From: Paenibacillus caseinilyticus
Lineage (GTDB): Bacteria; Bacillota; Bacilli; Paenibacillales; NBRC-103111
Assembly (NCBI RefSeq): GCF_027533645.1
Contig: NZ_JAQAGY010000008.1
Coordinates: 1 to 64,000, forward strand
Reading direction: 5' to 3'
Length of the DNA stretch: 64,000 nucleotides
Under the pieces are notes generated by a model that searched no databases, had not been told where the DNA came from, and saw only the letters and a list, made by a program, of their open reading frames with translations. Below, in pieces: positions 26,838-36,607 of the stretch. How positions within the stretch are numbered: the stretch's first letter is position 1; each line of letters opens with the position of its first letter. The translations under genes were made by a program, and so were the position numbers.

Positions 26838-28033
26838 TGAACTTCAGCTCCTTCCATATGGCTCATAATCGTATGCACATCTTTGTCACCGCGTCCCGAC
26901 AGACTGACAACAATGATCTGGTCTTGGCCCAGCTTCGGCGCGCGCTTGATCGTCTCTGCGATGGCATGGGCACTCTCGAGTGCCGGGATAATCCCCTCCA
27001 AGCGGCAGAGCAGCTTCAAAGCTTCCATCGCTTCACTGTCCGTGATCGGCACGTATTCGGCACGCCCCGTATCCATCAGATGGGAGTGTTCCGGCCCGAT
27101 CCCCGGATAGTCGAGGCCTGCGGAGATCGAATGAGCCTCCTGTACTTGGCCGTACTCATCCTGAAGCAAATAGCTGTAGGAGCCTTGGAACACGCCCTTG
27201 CTTCCCTTGGTCATCGTCGCCGCATGCTTCTGGGTATCGACCCCGTGTCCGGCCGCTTCTACCCCAACCAGCTTCACGCCCTCATCACCGATGAATGGAT
27301 AGAACATGCCGATCGCATTGCTTCCACCGCCGACAGCAGCTATCACCGTGTCCGGCAGACGGCCTTCCGCCTCCAAGATCTGTCTGCGAGACTCATCCCC
27401 GATAATGCGCTGGAAGTCACGGACCATCATCGGATAAGGATGGGGCCCGGTTGCCGATCCTAGAATATAGAACGTATCTTCCACATGGGAGACCCAGTAG
27501 CGGAGCGTTTCGTTGCAGGCATCCTTGAGGGTACGCGTACCGGAGGTCACCGGTACGACCTCGGTGCCGAGCAGATTCATCCGGAACACGTTCAGCTGCT
27601 GCCGCTTCATGTCTTCCTCGCCCATGAACACCTTGCACTCAAATCCAAGCAGGGCGGCTACGGTAGCGGTCGCCACGCCATGCTGGCCGGCACCCGTTTC
27701 GGCGATGATTTTGGTTTTGCCCATATATTTGGCGAGGAGCCCTTGCCCGAGCGCATTATTAATCTTGTGCGCACCCGTGTGGTTGAGATCTTCCCGCTTC
27801 AGGTAGACCTTGGCGCCGCCCAGGTGTTCGGTGAGCCTTCCCGCATAATAGAGCGAAGTAGGACGCCCGGAATACCGGTGCAGCCAGTAGGTCAGCTCCT
27901 CTTGGAACTTGTCATTTTGGGTATAGGTCTTGAAAGCATCCTCAAGCTCGATCAAAGCATTCATCAGCGTCTCGGGAACATAACGTCCTCCGAACTTGCC
28001 GAAGCGCCCGAATTCATCCGGTCCGTTAAACAA
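26834..28033 (-). CDS. trpB: Tryptophan synthase beta chain
   Basis: 399 aa. It condenses indole with serine using PLP bound to the Lys in [15 protein letters not shown] (about residue 90). Also present are [12 protein letters not shown] and the PLP phosphate loop [10 protein letters not shown]. Overlaps trpF by 8 nt. Confidence 0.97.
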   Translation of the reverse strand: MFNGPDEFGRFGKFGGRYVPETLMNALIELEDAFKTYTQNDKFQEELTYWLHRYSGRPTSLYYAGRLTEHLGGAKVYLKREDLNHTGAHKINNALGQGLLAKYMGKTKIIAETGAGQHGVATATVAALLGFECKVFMGEEDMKRQQLNVFRMNLLGTEVVPVTSGTRTLKDACNETLRYWVSHVEDTFYILGSATGPHPYPMMVRDFQRIIGDESRRQILEAEGRLPDTVIAAVGGGSNAIGMFYPFIGDEGVKLVGVEAAGHGVDTQKHAATMTKGSKGVFQGSYSYLLQDEYGQVQEAHSISAGLDYPGIGPEHSHLMDTGRAEYVPITDSEAMEALKLLCRLEGIIPALESAHAIAETIKRAPKLGQDQIIVVSLSGRGDKDVHTIMSHMEGAEVQ

Positions 28034-28739
28034 AGTCTCTCACCCTTTCGACAAAGCTTGCGATTTTAGCCAGATCTTTGACCCCATCCGTCTCCACGCC
28101 GCTGGACACATCGACGCCGTCCGGTGCGTAAGCTCCGAGCAAGTCCCCTACATTGTCCGGCTGCAGTCCGCCGGCTACAAGCAGCGGAATGCCGGCTTCC
28201 CGGCACCATGCCTGATAGGCAGGAATGGCCTCCCAGGCGAACGTCTTGCCCGAGCCGCCGCCGTATACGGGATCGAACGTATCAAGCAGCATGCCGTCCA
28301 CCGCATCCCGGTACGGTTCCAACTGGAGGGCCGCCGCTGCCTCTCCCGCTCTCTCCGACTCCTGGACAAGGTCGCCGGAGCCTTCCGGAGCCTTTAAGGT
28401 GAATACCTTGCAGATGTTCACCTGCGGCCAACGCTCTTTGACTTCCCTGCAGAACGTCGGAGTCTCTACTCCGTGCAGCTGGATCACATCCAGCCGGGCC
28501 TTCGCCAGCACGTCAGCCAGCTCGCCAAGTGTAGGATTGACGAACACGCCTACAGCCTGGGGCCGATGTGTAGATGTTAACGGAACGCTGCGGAGGGCGC
28601 CGATCAGCTCCCCCGCCGTCTCCGGCGTCACTTGACGCTTCGAGCGCGCAAATACAAACCCGATATAATCCACAGGCAGACGGCTTACCTCTTCCACATG
28701 GGCAAGGGTTTGCAGTCCGCAAATTTTGACTAGAGCCAT
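28026..28739 (-). CDS. trpF: Phosphoribosylanthranilate isomerase
   Basis: 237 aa TIM barrel. Catalytic Cys in VKICGLQ (residue 7), Asp about 140 in [21 protein letters not shown], and [11 protein letters not shown] near the C-terminus. Slightly longer than usual owing to an insert around residues 115-130. It follows trpC by 2 nt. Confidence 0.96.
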   Translation of the reverse strand: MALVKICGLQTLAHVEEVSRLPVDYIGFVFARSKRQVTPETAGELIGALRSVPLTSTHRPQAVGVFVNPTLGELADVLAKARLDVIQLHGVETPTFCREVKERWPQVNICKVFTLKAPEGSGDLVQESERAGEAAAALQLEPYRDAVDGMLLDTFDPVYGGGSGKTFAWEAIPAYQAWCREAGIPLLVAGGLQPDNVGDLLGAYAPDGVDVSSGVETDGVKDLAKIASFVERVRDFV

Positions 28740-28741
28740 CT

Positions 28742-29554
28742 CTACAGCTCCTTGGAAGCGGAAGCTCCCGGCCTGATCCCGAGCAGCGCGTCTACCGCGC
28801 CTTCTACGCTCTCCTGCCTCATGAAATGCTCACCCACGAGCACAGCCTGCGCACCGACCGACTCCAGGTAGGCGATCTCCTCGCTTCGCGAGATCCCGCT
28901 TTCGCTGACCACCGTAACTTGCTTCGGAATATGCCGGATCAGGGCTTCGGTCGTACCGAGATCCGTAACAAAGGTATGAAGATTGCGGTTATTAATGCCC
29001 ACCATCGTGGGGGATAAGGACAAGACGCGGTCGAGTTCTTCTTGGTCATGCACTTCAATCAGGACATCGAGTCCAATGCTCCGAGCCACTTCCTGGTATT
29101 CACGGATTTGCTCCGTCGTCAGTATGGCGGCGATGAGGAGGATGGCATCTGCTCCGATACAACGTGCTTCGTAGATCTGATAAGGATCAATCGTGAAGTC
29201 CTTGCGCAGCAGCGGCACGTTCACCGCTTCCCGCACGCGGGTCAGATAAGCGTTCGCCCCCTGAAAATACTGCTCATCGGTCAACACCGAGATGCAGTCG
29301 GCTCCGGCCCGCTCGTATGCCTTGGCGAGTTCGACCGGCTCGAAATCTTCGCGGATCAGCCCTTTGGAGGGGGACGCTTTTTTCACTTCGGCGATGAGCC
29401 CCATATTCCGCTGCCGCCCTGCACCGAGCGTCCGCTCGAACCCGAGGGTTGCCGGCAGTCTCCCAATGATCTTCTCCATTGCGGCGATGGTCGTGCGCTC
29501 CTTCAGAGCGGAGACTTCCTGCTTTTTCGTCGTTACGATTTGATCAAGAAACAT
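28742..29554 (-). CDS. trpC: Indole-3-glycerol phosphate synthase
   Basis: 270 aa TIM barrel. Key residues sit in AEVKKASPSKG (about 53-63), LRKDFTIDPYQI and GINNRNLHTF; SESGI and AVLVGEHFM close the phosphate site. It overlaps trpD by 11 nt. Confidence 0.97.
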   Translation of the reverse strand: MFLDQIVTTKKQEVSALKERTTIAAMEKIIGRLPATLGFERTLGAGRQRNMGLIAEVKKASPSKGLIREDFEPVELAKAYERAGADCISVLTDEQYFQGANAYLTRVREAVNVPLLRKDFTIDPYQIYEARCIGADAILLIAAILTTEQIREYQEVARSIGLDVLIEVHDQEELDRVLSLSPTMVGINNRNLHTFVTDLGTTEALIRHIPKQVTVVSESGISRSEEIAYLESVGAQAVLVGEHFMRQESVEGAVDALLGIRPGASASKEL

Positions 29555-30587
29555 GGCTCACTTCTCCCGTACAGTGGACTAGTTGCTGAAGCTTCTCCTG
29601 CGCGCGGCCCGAATCAATCACGGACGCCGCCATCTTCACGCCTTCCTGGAGTGTTCCGGTCAATCCCGTCACGTAGAAGCAGGCACCGGCATTCGCAAGC
29701 ACGATCTCCCGCGGGGCGCCCGGCGCCCCTGCAAAGATGCTCCGCAGAATTTCCGCATTCACTGCCGCGTCGCCGCCGGAGATCTCTTTCTGCGTATACG
29801 TGCGCAGTCCGAGCTCATCCGGCGAGATTTCGAACGTGCGGATCTCGCCGTCCCGAAGCTCCGTCACCTGAGTCGAATCCGAGATCGAGATCTCATCCAG
29901 CCCGTCGAAGCTCGCTACTACCAGCGAACGCTTCACCCCCAGCGCTTGCATCACATGCGCAATCGTCTCGGTCTTGCCCCTGTCGAAGACCCCGAGCACC
30001 TGACGGTCCGCACCCGCCGGGTTGGTCAACGGGCCGAGTAGATTGAACACGGTACGGAAGCCGAGCTCCCGGCGTGAGGCAGCCACATAGCGCATCGATT
30101 GGTGGTAGTTCTGGGCGAACATAAAACAGATGCCCACTTCTTGCAGACAACGGGCCGCCTGCTCCTCGCCGAGCTGGATGTTCACGCCAAGCGCCTCCAA
30201 GACGTCGGCGCTGCCGCTCTTGCTCGACATCGCCCGGTTGCCGTGCTTCGCTACGCGGATGCCTCCGGCCGCTGCTACGATGGCCGAAGCCGTCGAGATA
30301 TTGAACGTGTCCGCCCCGTCCCCACCCGTACCGCACGTATCGAGCAGATTCTCCCGCTCGGTCCGGACCCGGCCTGATTTGGCACGCATGACATCGGCGA
30401 ATCCCGTAATTTCCTCAATGGTCTCTCCCTTGATGCGAAGACTTGTGAGCAGCGCGCCGATCTGCGTCGGCGTCGCTTCCCCTTCCATAATCACGGACAT
30501 CACGTCTGTGGCCTCGGCCCTCGACAGATGCTCCCCCGCAATCAACTTGTGCAGCGCTCCCTGCACACTCAGCTTCTCATGTTCCAT
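29544..30587 (-). CDS. trpD: Anthranilate phosphoribosyltransferase
   Basis: 347 aa. PRPP-binding glycine loop DTCGTGGDGADTFNIS (about residues 82-97) and KHGNRAMSSKSGSADVLE are intact. RBS AGAGGATC precedes the ATG. It is 63 nt after trpE. No trpG glutaminase is in the operon; as in B. subtilis it is probably supplied by a gene shared with folate synthesis. Confidence 0.97.
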   Translation of the reverse strand: MEHEKLSVQGALHKLIAGEHLSRAEATDVMSVIMEGEATPTQIGALLTSLRIKGETIEEITGFADVMRAKSGRVRTERENLLDTCGTGGDGADTFNISTASAIVAAAGGIRVAKHGNRAMSSKSGSADVLEALGVNIQLGEEQAARCLQEVGICFMFAQNYHQSMRYVAASRRELGFRTVFNLLGPLTNPAGADRQVLGVFDRGKTETIAHVMQALGVKRSLVVASFDGLDEISISDSTQVTELRDGEIRTFEISPDELGLRTYTQKEISGGDAAVNAEILRSIFAGAPGAPREIVLANAGACFYVTGLTGTLQEGVKMAASVIDSGRAQEKLQQLVHCTGEVSHVS

Positions 30588-30650
30588 GATCCTCTGCTCC
30601 CCTCAGCTATACTCATCTGCCCGGTAATTGGCAAGCCGCGAACCGGGTGC

Positions 30651-32192
30651 TTACTGGTAATAATCTTGATTGATCAGTGCATATTCGCTCGTCTTCGAGG
30701 CAAAGACCTGTTCTGCGGTTCGGATTGACTTCAGCATGCCCTTCGCCTTATTCACCGTCTCTTCGTATTCGCTCTCCGGCACCGAATCCCACACAATCCC
30801 GGCTCCGGCCTGCACATAGGCTTTGCCGTTCTTGAAGATGATGGTGCGGATCGTAATGCACGTATCTAGATTCCCCGAGAACCCGAGGTAGCCGATCGCA
30901 CCGGCATAAGCACCGCGCGCCTCATGCTCGAGCTCGGCGATAATTTGCATCGCCCGGAGCTTCGGCGCGCCGGAGACCGTTCCCGCAGGAAGGCAGGAAA
31001 TGAATGCATCGTAGAAATCCTTATCCTTGGCTAGCTTACCGGATACGTTCGAGACGATGTGCATGACATGCGAATAGCGTTCGATCTGCATGAAGGTATC
31101 GCATTTCACCGAGCCGAACTCGGATACTCGGCCAATGTCATTGCGTCCGAGATCGACGAGCATCAGATGCTCCGCACGTTCTTTCTCGTCGGCGAGCAGC
31201 TCCTGCTCCAGCCGCAGGTCTTCTTCCGGTGTACGCCCGCGAGGGCGGGTTCCTGCGATCGGACGGGTCTGCACCTTCTCGTCTTCCACACGCACCAGCG
31301 CTTCAGGGGAAGTACCGACAATGACCTCGTCATCCATCTTGAGGCAGTACATGTAAGGCGATGGATTCATGGTCCGCAGAATCCGGTATACCTGCAAGGG
31401 AGAGACTTTCGTCTCGATCTCAAAGCGCTGGGATAGCACCACTTGGAAGATATCGCCGGCCCGGATATACTCTTTGGCTTTCTCCACATTGGAGATAAAC
31501 TGCTCTTTGGTCAAGTTGGAGCGGACTTCCCCCAGCTCCACGTCATCCGGGATCGCCTGGTGTGACATCGACAATGCGGGAATCGGACGCTTCAACCGTT
31601 CGACCGTTGCTTCAATCTTCGCGCAGGCTGCTTCATAGGCCTCTGCGATTTCCGCGTCCGTAGCCTGAGGAGGAATATGTACGTTCGCAATCATTTTCAG
31701 CTGCTGCTTGAAGTGATCGAACACGATCACCTGATCACAGAACATGAACTGAACGTCGTTCATTCCCAGATCATCATGACGATGGGCGGGAAGCTTCTCA
31801 TAATATTGAAGCAGATCGTACCCGAAGAAGCCGACCGCACCGCCCGTGAAGCGGGGCAGACCGGGGAGTGACGGACTGCGGTATCCGCGGAGATAAGCTT
31901 TCAGCACATCCACCGGCTTCTCACGGAGAGTCTTCTGCCCCTGCGGCCCGTCAATGGTCGTTAGACCGTTCTTGGAGCGGATCATCATGAAAGGATCCGT
32001 GCCGATGAAAGAATACCGGGCCCATTTCACGCCGCCCTCCACACTTTCGAGCAGGAACGCCATCGGCTCCTCATAAAAGTGCTGAAACACGCGGATCGGG
32101 GTTTCCGTATCGGCCATTAGGTTGCGCACAACGGGAATTAGATTATACTCCTTGGACAAGCGGATGACTTCCTGCAGTTCCGGTGAATACAT
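30651..32192 (-). CDS. trpE: Anthranilate synthase component I
   Basis: 513 aa from the ATG with AGGAGAG at 7 nt; the 74-codon in-frame extension crosses the attenuator hairpin and is rejected. It converts chorismate to anthranilate. The tryptophan feedback motif LLES is present (AFLLESVEGG, about residue 50). The chorismate-binding C-terminal domain has PIAGTRPRG, DLGRNDIGRV and GAPKLRAMQII. Regulated by TRAP at the leader upstream. Confidence 0.96.
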   Translation of the reverse strand: MYSPELQEVIRLSKEYNLIPVVRNLMADTETPIRVFQHFYEEPMAFLLESVEGGVKWARYSFIGTDPFMMIRSKNGLTTIDGPQGQKTLREKPVDVLKAYLRGYRSPSLPGLPRFTGGAVGFFGYDLLQYYEKLPAHRHDDLGMNDVQFMFCDQVIVFDHFKQQLKMIANVHIPPQATDAEIAEAYEAACAKIEATVERLKRPIPALSMSHQAIPDDVELGEVRSNLTKEQFISNVEKAKEYIRAGDIFQVVLSQRFEIETKVSPLQVYRILRTMNPSPYMYCLKMDDEVIVGTSPEALVRVEDEKVQTRPIAGTRPRGRTPEEDLRLEQELLADEKERAEHLMLVDLGRNDIGRVSEFGSVKCDTFMQIERYSHVMHIVSNVSGKLAKDKDFYDAFISCLPAGTVSGAPKLRAMQIIAELEHEARGAYAGAIGYLGFSGNLDTCITIRTIIFKNGKAYVQAGAGIVWDSVPESEYEETVNKAKGMLKSIRTAEQVFASKTSEYALINQDYYQ

Positions 32193-32248
32193 ACTGCATC
32201 TCTCCTCTACTCGGGCTCTTCTGGAATCTTGCTCACTGTTCTCGGCAA

Positions 32249-32280
32249 TAAAAAACGCCTCTACATAAATGTAGAGGCGG
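32249..32280 (-). terminator. trp attenuator terminator
   Basis: Stem CGCCTCTACAT / ATGTAGAGGCG with TTTTTT, 57 nt before trpE. The CTCTAC of its 5' arm can instead pair with GTAGAG in the TRAP-binding segment, a candidate antiterminator. Confidence 0.88.
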
Positions 32281-32384
32281 CTGTCAGTCGAAAGGGATGG
32301 ATTGCTCGAATGGCACGGACAACCGGTGGTGCGGACAGCAAGAAATAGGCATGAAAAATGCTCTTCCGGCTCTGTCCTGCAACG

Positions 32385-32453
32385 CTCTGGCTCCGCTAAT
32401 GGTACTCCACTCATCTCATCTCAACTGATCTCATACTCGGCTCTACTCTGCTC
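32385..32453 (-). promoter_or_regulatory. TRAP-binding site in the trp leader
   Basis: Thirteen triplets on the minus strand begin at plus-strand positions 32451, 32446, 32441, 32436, 32430, 32425, 32420, 32415, 32410, 32405, 32396, 32391 and 32385. Eleven are GAG, one is CAG (32425) and one UAG (32396). Spacing is 5-6 nt except one 9-nt step. The 11-subunit TRAP ring binds 11 such (G/U)AG triplets spaced by two or three bases. The TRAP gene is in this window. Confidence 0.93.
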
Positions 32454-32501
32454 TTCCGTCCTTCTTCCGACTCGATCCGAAAGAAGCTGCGGCTAATTTC
32501 A

Positions 32502-32531
32502 ACTATACTGCCTCTATTATGATTTTGTCAA
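32502..32531 (-). promoter_or_regulatory. trp operon promoter inside the end of aroH
   Basis: Perfect TTGACA (32526-32531), 18-nt spacer, TATAGT (32502-32507). The -35 box is the Leu-Thr codons near the end of aroH. Leader RNA would be about 300 nt. Confidence 0.7.
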
Positions 32532-32885
32532 ATCCGGACGCAGCCGCATCGCTTCCCGAAGGTAAACGTGAACGATCTCATCCTGCTTTTTCTCCGTGTT
32601 CACCATGACCATGAAGCGGATGCACTTCGGCAGACTTCCCTCAACGGGAATCTCCAACGAACACATCAGTGGCACAAGCGTCCAATCCTGCATCTGCCGG
32701 ATCGTCTTCGCCGGGAAAGCAGCAGTCAGATCCGGTGTAACCGTAATAAATACGCCGGCAATTTCTTCCGGCACAATCCCGTTCTCAAGCACGATCTGAT
32801 GTAGCAGCTCGGTCGTAGCGCTCAGGATCTCGTTCTCTTCATTGTGTTCTACAGTAATGGCACCGCGAATTCCCCGTACAAACAT
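32517..32885 (-). CDS. aroH: Chorismate mutase, AroH type
   Basis: 122 aa, trimeric B. subtilis-type monofunctional enzyme. It rearranges chorismate to prephenate. Active-site residues are in VRGIRGAITV (Arg7), AAFPAKTIRQM and CIRFMVMVNT. It follows aroB by 2 nt. Its last codons carry the -35 box of the trp promoter. Confidence 0.96.
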   Translation of the reverse strand: MFVRGIRGAITVEHNEENEILSATTELLHQIVLENGIVPEEIAGVFITVTPDLTAAFPAKTIRQMQDWTLVPLMCSLEIPVEGSLPKCIRFMVMVNTEKKQDEIVHVYLREAMRLRPDLTKS

Positions 32886-32887
32886 CG

Positions 32888-33985
32888 TCAGTCCTCCCGT
32901 TTCAGCTCGTCCACAATCTCCCGGACCCTACTAGGCTCCACATTCTTGTTGATCTCCACTTTCCCGATTGCCACAGGAACGATATACACCATCCGGCCTT
33001 CGCCGAACTTCTTGTCGTGCATCATCGCGCGCATGATCGCATCGGTATCCATATGGGCGGGAATCCGGACAGGCAATCCGAACTTCTCGAAGATCCGCTC
33101 CGTTACCGTAAGGATCTCCTCCGGATGCCCGAGGCTGACGGACAGCTTGGCCGCCCCGACCATCCCGATGGCGATCGCTTCCCCGTGAGTCAGCTCACCG
33201 TAACCCGCTACGGCTTCGAGCGCATGGCCAATCGTATGGCCCAGGTTCAAGATTGCCCGCAGGTCGTTCTCCCGCTCATCCTGCGAGACTACGGCCGCTT
33301 TCACGCTGCAGCCTTTGTAGAGGCCGTACTGCAGCGCCTCCACATCAAGTGCGACCAGACGCTCCGCATTCGCTTCGCACCACTGTGTGAACTCCGCATC
33401 CCAGATCAATCCGTGTTTGATCATCTCCGACAAACCGGAGCGCACATCCCGGTCCGGCAGCGACTGCAAGGTCGCGGTATCGTAGAGCACCATCTCCGGC
33501 TGATGGAACGCACCGATGATGTTCTTCGCCAGCGGGTGGTTCACCGCCACCTTGCCCCCGACCGAGCTGTCATGGGCGAGGATCGTCGTAGGCACCTGGA
33601 CGAACCGGATACCGCGCATATAGCTGGCTGCCACGAAGCCCGCCAGGTCCCCTACCACCCCGCCGCCCAAAGCGACGATGGTGGATTTGCGGTCGAGTCC
33701 AGCCTCCAGCGCCGCTCCGACAATATCCTCGAGCACCGCGAGGGATTTGGACTTTTCTCCTGCGGTTACCGTATAGGAAGCAGCTTCGTACCCTGCAGCC
33801 TGCAGACGCTGAACGGCCTTCTCCAGATAGTGCGGGCCTACATGAGCATCGGTCACGATCAGCAGCGGCGATCCCTTGCTGATCCCGTGCTTCTCGAAGT
33901 ACGACGCAATATTATCCAGCAGCCCTTCGCCGATATAGATCGGATACGACCGCTGGCCAAGATCTACTGTAAGTTCCTTGATCAT
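32888..33985 (-). CDS. aroB: 3-dehydroquinate synthase
   Basis: 365 aa from the ATG with GGGGAGA upstream. NAD-dependent second step of the shikimate pathway. Glycine-rich motif ALGGGVVGDLAGFVAASYMRG and metal/substrate motif PTTILAHDSSVGGKVAVNHP are intact, as are zinc-site His in LNLGHTIGHALE. It lies 49 nt after aroC. Confidence 0.96.
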   Translation of the reverse strand: MIKELTVDLGQRSYPIYIGEGLLDNIASYFEKHGISKGSPLLIVTDAHVGPHYLEKAVQRLQAAGYEAASYTVTAGEKSKSLAVLEDIVGAALEAGLDRKSTIVALGGGVVGDLAGFVAASYMRGIRFVQVPTTILAHDSSVGGKVAVNHPLAKNIIGAFHQPEMVLYDTATLQSLPDRDVRSGLSEMIKHGLIWDAEFTQWCEANAERLVALDVEALQYGLYKGCSVKAAVVSQDERENDLRAILNLGHTIGHALEAVAGYGELTHGEAIAIGMVGAAKLSVSLGHPEEILTVTERIFEKFGLPVRIPAHMDTDAIMRAMMHDKKFGEGRMVYIVPVAIGKVEINKNVEPSRVREIVDELKRED

Positions 33986-34034
33986 AGCCCGTTTCTCCCC
34001 GCTTCCGAAGTTAGGTTGATTGCATACCGTTGTC

Positions 34035-35198
34035 TTAGTACGCCTTGACCTGCTCCAGATAGCTCTCATAGTTGCGGCGGATCTCTTCGATGGAATCTCC
34101 GCCGAACTTTTCCATGAATGCGTTCGCCACTTCCCAAGCGATCACATTCTCCATGATGACGCCTGCGGCAGGCACCGCACACGTATCGGAGCGTTCGACC
34201 TGTGCCGTGAACGTTTCCTTCGTGTCGATATCCACGCTTTGAAGCGCTTTGTACAGCGTCGATATCGGTTTCATCACGCCGCGGACTACGATCTGCTCTC
34301 CAGTCGTCATCCCGCCTTCGAAGCCTCCTGCGCGGTTCGTCGCGCGGTAGAATCCACGGGCTTCGTCATGCAGGATCTCATCGTGGACGGAGGAACCGCG
34401 GCGCTCGGCTGCCTCGAAGCCGATCCCGAATTCCACGCCCTTGAAAGCCTGGATGGACAGGACGGCCTGAGCGATGCGTCCGTCGAGCTTGCGATCCCAC
34501 TGTACGTGGGAGCCGAGGCCCGAAGGGATGCCCTCGATGATGCACTCCACGATACCGCCCAGCGTATCCCCGTCATCCTTCGCGGCATCGATCGCAGCAA
34601 TCATTCGCGCTTCCGCTTCCTTATCCGTAACACGCAGCGGAGACTCCTCCGTGATGGCGATCAGCTCATCGATCGGAAGCTCTTGGCGCTGTACTTCCAC
34701 TTCGCCGATCCGGATGACTTGCCCGGCCACCTTGATGCCGAATTCCTTCAGCAGCTCGCGGGCCATGCCTCCGACCGCAACGCGCATCGTTGTCTCTCTC
34801 GCACTGGAACGCTCCAGAATGTTGCGCAGATCCCGCTGGTTATATTTCAGACCGCCGTTCAAATCAGCGTGTCCCGGACGGGGACGATTCACGCGGCGTT
34901 TACTCTCGTCGCTGCCTTCGATCGGCTCGATATTCATAATCGATGTCCAATGCTTCCAGTCATTATTCTCCACCACAAGCGCGATCGGCGCACCCGTAGT
35001 CTTGCCGTGGCGCACACCGCCGACAATGTTTGCCGTGTCCTTCTCGATCTGCATTCTACGGCCCCGGCCGTATCCTTTTTGGCGGCGGGCAAGCTGGAAG
35101 TTCACCGCTTCGAAATCAATATTTACATTACTTGGAAACCCTTCAATGATGGCCGTCAGCTGTGGGCCATGCGTTTCACCTGCTGTTAAGTATCTCAT
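34035..35198 (-). CDS. aroC: Chorismate synthase
   Basis: 388 aa from the ATG giving [12 protein letters not shown], the canonical start. FMN-dependent last step to chorismate. Signatures [16 protein letters not shown] and [10 protein letters not shown] are present, with [13 protein letters not shown]. First gene of the aromatic supraoperon; called aroF in older B. subtilis maps. Confidence 0.97.
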   Translation of the reverse strand: MRYLTAGETHGPQLTAIIEGFPSNVNIDFEAVNFQLARRQKGYGRGRRMQIEKDTANIVGGVRHGKTTGAPIALVVENNDWKHWTSIMNIEPIEGSDESKRRVNRPRPGHADLNGGLKYNQRDLRNILERSSARETTMRVAVGGMARELLKEFGIKVAGQVIRIGEVEVQRQELPIDELIAITEESPLRVTDKEAEARMIAAIDAAKDDGDTLGGIVECIIEGIPSGLGSHVQWDRKLDGRIAQAVLSIQAFKGVEFGIGFEAAERRGSSVHDEILHDEARGFYRATNRAGGFEGGMTTGEQIVVRGVMKPISTLYKALQSVDIDTKETFTAQVERSDTCAVPAAGVIMENVIAWEVANAFMEKFGGDSIEEIRRNYESYLEQVKAY

Positions 35199-35286
35199 GC
35201 ATGTATTTTCCCCTTTCGTCCAATCCCTGTTGCTCACGCGCGTTCGGTACCCGGACGCTTTAGCGCTTTTATGTACTCATGTGCTC

Positions 35287-35315
35287 ATTATAGTATACGT
35301 CCCACGCTTTGACAA
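35287..35315 (-). promoter_or_regulatory. aroC promoter
   Basis: TTGTCA (35310-35315), 17-nt spacer, perfect TATAAT (35287-35292). It lies about 90 nt before aroC. The rest of the 346-nt gap between aroC and the 53-aa gene holds only the terminator of that gene. Confidence 0.8.
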
Positions 35316-35482
35316 GAAAATGCAAGAATCGCCGCGTTTAAAAAGCGAGAAAGATGGGTATAACGCATGTGCTCTGCCTGGAAATCGCTTCCGCTTCCGT
35401 ATCCTCCCCGGATTCCTAGCTACCGAGCCAGGCCGCTTATGAGACTTATGGACATCCCTTACATCCCCTCAAATCCGCGGAT

Positions 35483-35524
35483 ATAAAAATACGCTGCCAA
35501 GGCTCTCAGCCTTGACAGCGTATG
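35483..35524 (-). terminator. Terminator after the 53-aa gene
   Basis: Minus strand ATACGCTGTCAAGGCT, loop, AGCCTTGGCAGCGTAT then TTTTTAT: a long stem with one mismatch. Confidence 0.9.
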
Positions 35525-35544
35525 TAGACGTCCCGCCAGTAAGG

Positions 35545-35706
35545 TTACCCGCTGACCGGTTGATGTTTGAGCGCACGTTTGTCCTTGGCATCAGTCTCGT
35601 TCATCAATCCCAGAATATGCGGTGAGTCGATGCCGAGAATTTGGGCGCATTCCTGCATCGTAATGAACCCTCTGCGGTAAGCGGTGATGACCTTGCGTTT
35701 GTCCAT
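35545..35706 (-). CDS. Small protein of 53 aa, possible DNA-binding motif
   Basis: Perfect AGGAGG six nt before an ATG, an open frame of 53 codons and a terminator soon after the stop make it a real gene. The sequence MDKRKVITAYRRGFITMQEC, followed by AQILGIDSPHILGLM, looks like a single helix-turn-helix of the tail-less resolvase/MerR kind (helix, turn, recognition helix around residues 13-35), with a basic C-terminal tail. I do not recognise the family. It lies between cheR and aroC, a place empty in B. subtilis. A 7-bp GAAA-capped hairpin is in its 5' leader (about 35725-35742). Confidence 0.72.
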   Translation of the reverse strand: MDKRKVITAYRRGFITMQECAQILGIDSPHILGLMNETDAKDKRALKHQPVSG

Positions 35707-35801
35707 GGGAATCCTCCTGAGGTCACTGGTACGGCTTTCGCCGCACAGCGAAACTATGGCACTATTCTTAGTATGGGATTCCCTGGCAGGGTTTATTCGT
35801 G

Positions 35802-36587
35802 CTATTTACCGGTTTTGCGGTAGAAGAACGTTTCGGCCGAATCGAGCCCGTACTGCCCCGGGCTGAAGATCTGCTCCGTGCTTCCGACGAAGAGAATGCC
35901 CCCCGGCTTGAGCGCGTTCGCGAATTTCTGATAGAGCACATGCTTTGCTTCTTCCGTAAAATAAATCATCACGTTGCGGCAAATGATGAGATCGTAACCT
36001 GTGTCGAACGTATCGGTTAGAAGATTGCCCTTTTGGAACTTGATCGCCCGCTTAAGCGTATCGGCAATATGGAACGTCAAGTTTTCCTGACGGTAATACT
36101 TCTGAAGATATTTGGAAGGCACGTCACGGACCGAACGGTCCGAGTAGACGGCTTTCTTCGCCTTCTCCAACGCCCCGTCATCGATATCGGTTGCCGTAAC
36201 GGAAGACTCCGCGAGCACCCCGAGCTCTGCCAGAATCATGGCCAGCGTATAAGGCTCTTCCCCTGTCGAGCAGGCGGCACTCCAGCACTTCAGCTTACGC
36301 GATTTGTGAATCATCTCGGGAATGAACTTCTGCTCAAGCACTTCCCAGCGGTTCGGGTTGCGCCAGAATTCAGAGACATTGATCGTCATGCGGTCCAGAA
36401 ATTCATAGAACAGTTCCTTGTCCTTCGTCATCGCTTCGAAGAAAGCAACGAAGGTAGGATAGCCTTTTTTCATCCGCAATGTGGCCAGACGCCGGCGCAT
36501 CTGTGCTTCTTTGTACTGTGCAAGATCAATGCTGGTATAATCCTTCACTTTCTTTACAAAGGCCAAAAAATCCTTGTCATCATCCAT
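35802..36587 (-). CDS. cheR: Chemotaxis protein methyltransferase CheR
   Basis: 261 aa from the ATG with GGGGTG at 9 nt; the longer frame overlaps ndk and is rejected. It methylates glutamates on chemoreceptors using SAM. The all-helical N-terminal domain has MRRRLATLRMKKG; the SAM-binding domain has WSAACSTGEEPYTLAM (about residues 105-120) and YDLIICRNVMIYF. It follows ndk by 20 nt and is separate from other chemotaxis genes, as in B. subtilis. Confidence 0.95.
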   Translation of the reverse strand: MDDDKDFLAFVKKVKDYTSIDLAQYKEAQMRRRLATLRMKKGYPTFVAFFEAMTKDKELFYEFLDRMTINVSEFWRNPNRWEVLEQKFIPEMIHKSRKLKCWSAACSTGEEPYTLAMILAELGVLAESSVTATDIDDGALEKAKKAVYSDRSVRDVPSKYLQKYYRQENLTFHIADTLKRAIKFQKGNLLTDTFDTGYDLIICRNVMIYFTEEAKHVLYQKFANALKPGGILFVGSTEQIFSPGQYGLDSAETFFYRKTGK

Positions 36588-36607
36588 ACCCGTCACCCCG
36601 CCCTCGC

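Noticed and set aside
32193-32414. Longer trpE start with a 74-residue N-terminal extension
   Set aside because: The extension runs through the attenuator hairpin and TRAP region and has no RBS.
35707-35801. Possible c-di-GMP riboswitch in the leader of the 53-aa gene
   Set aside because: The GAAA-capped hairpin is too simple; the conserved GEMM core sequences are not present.
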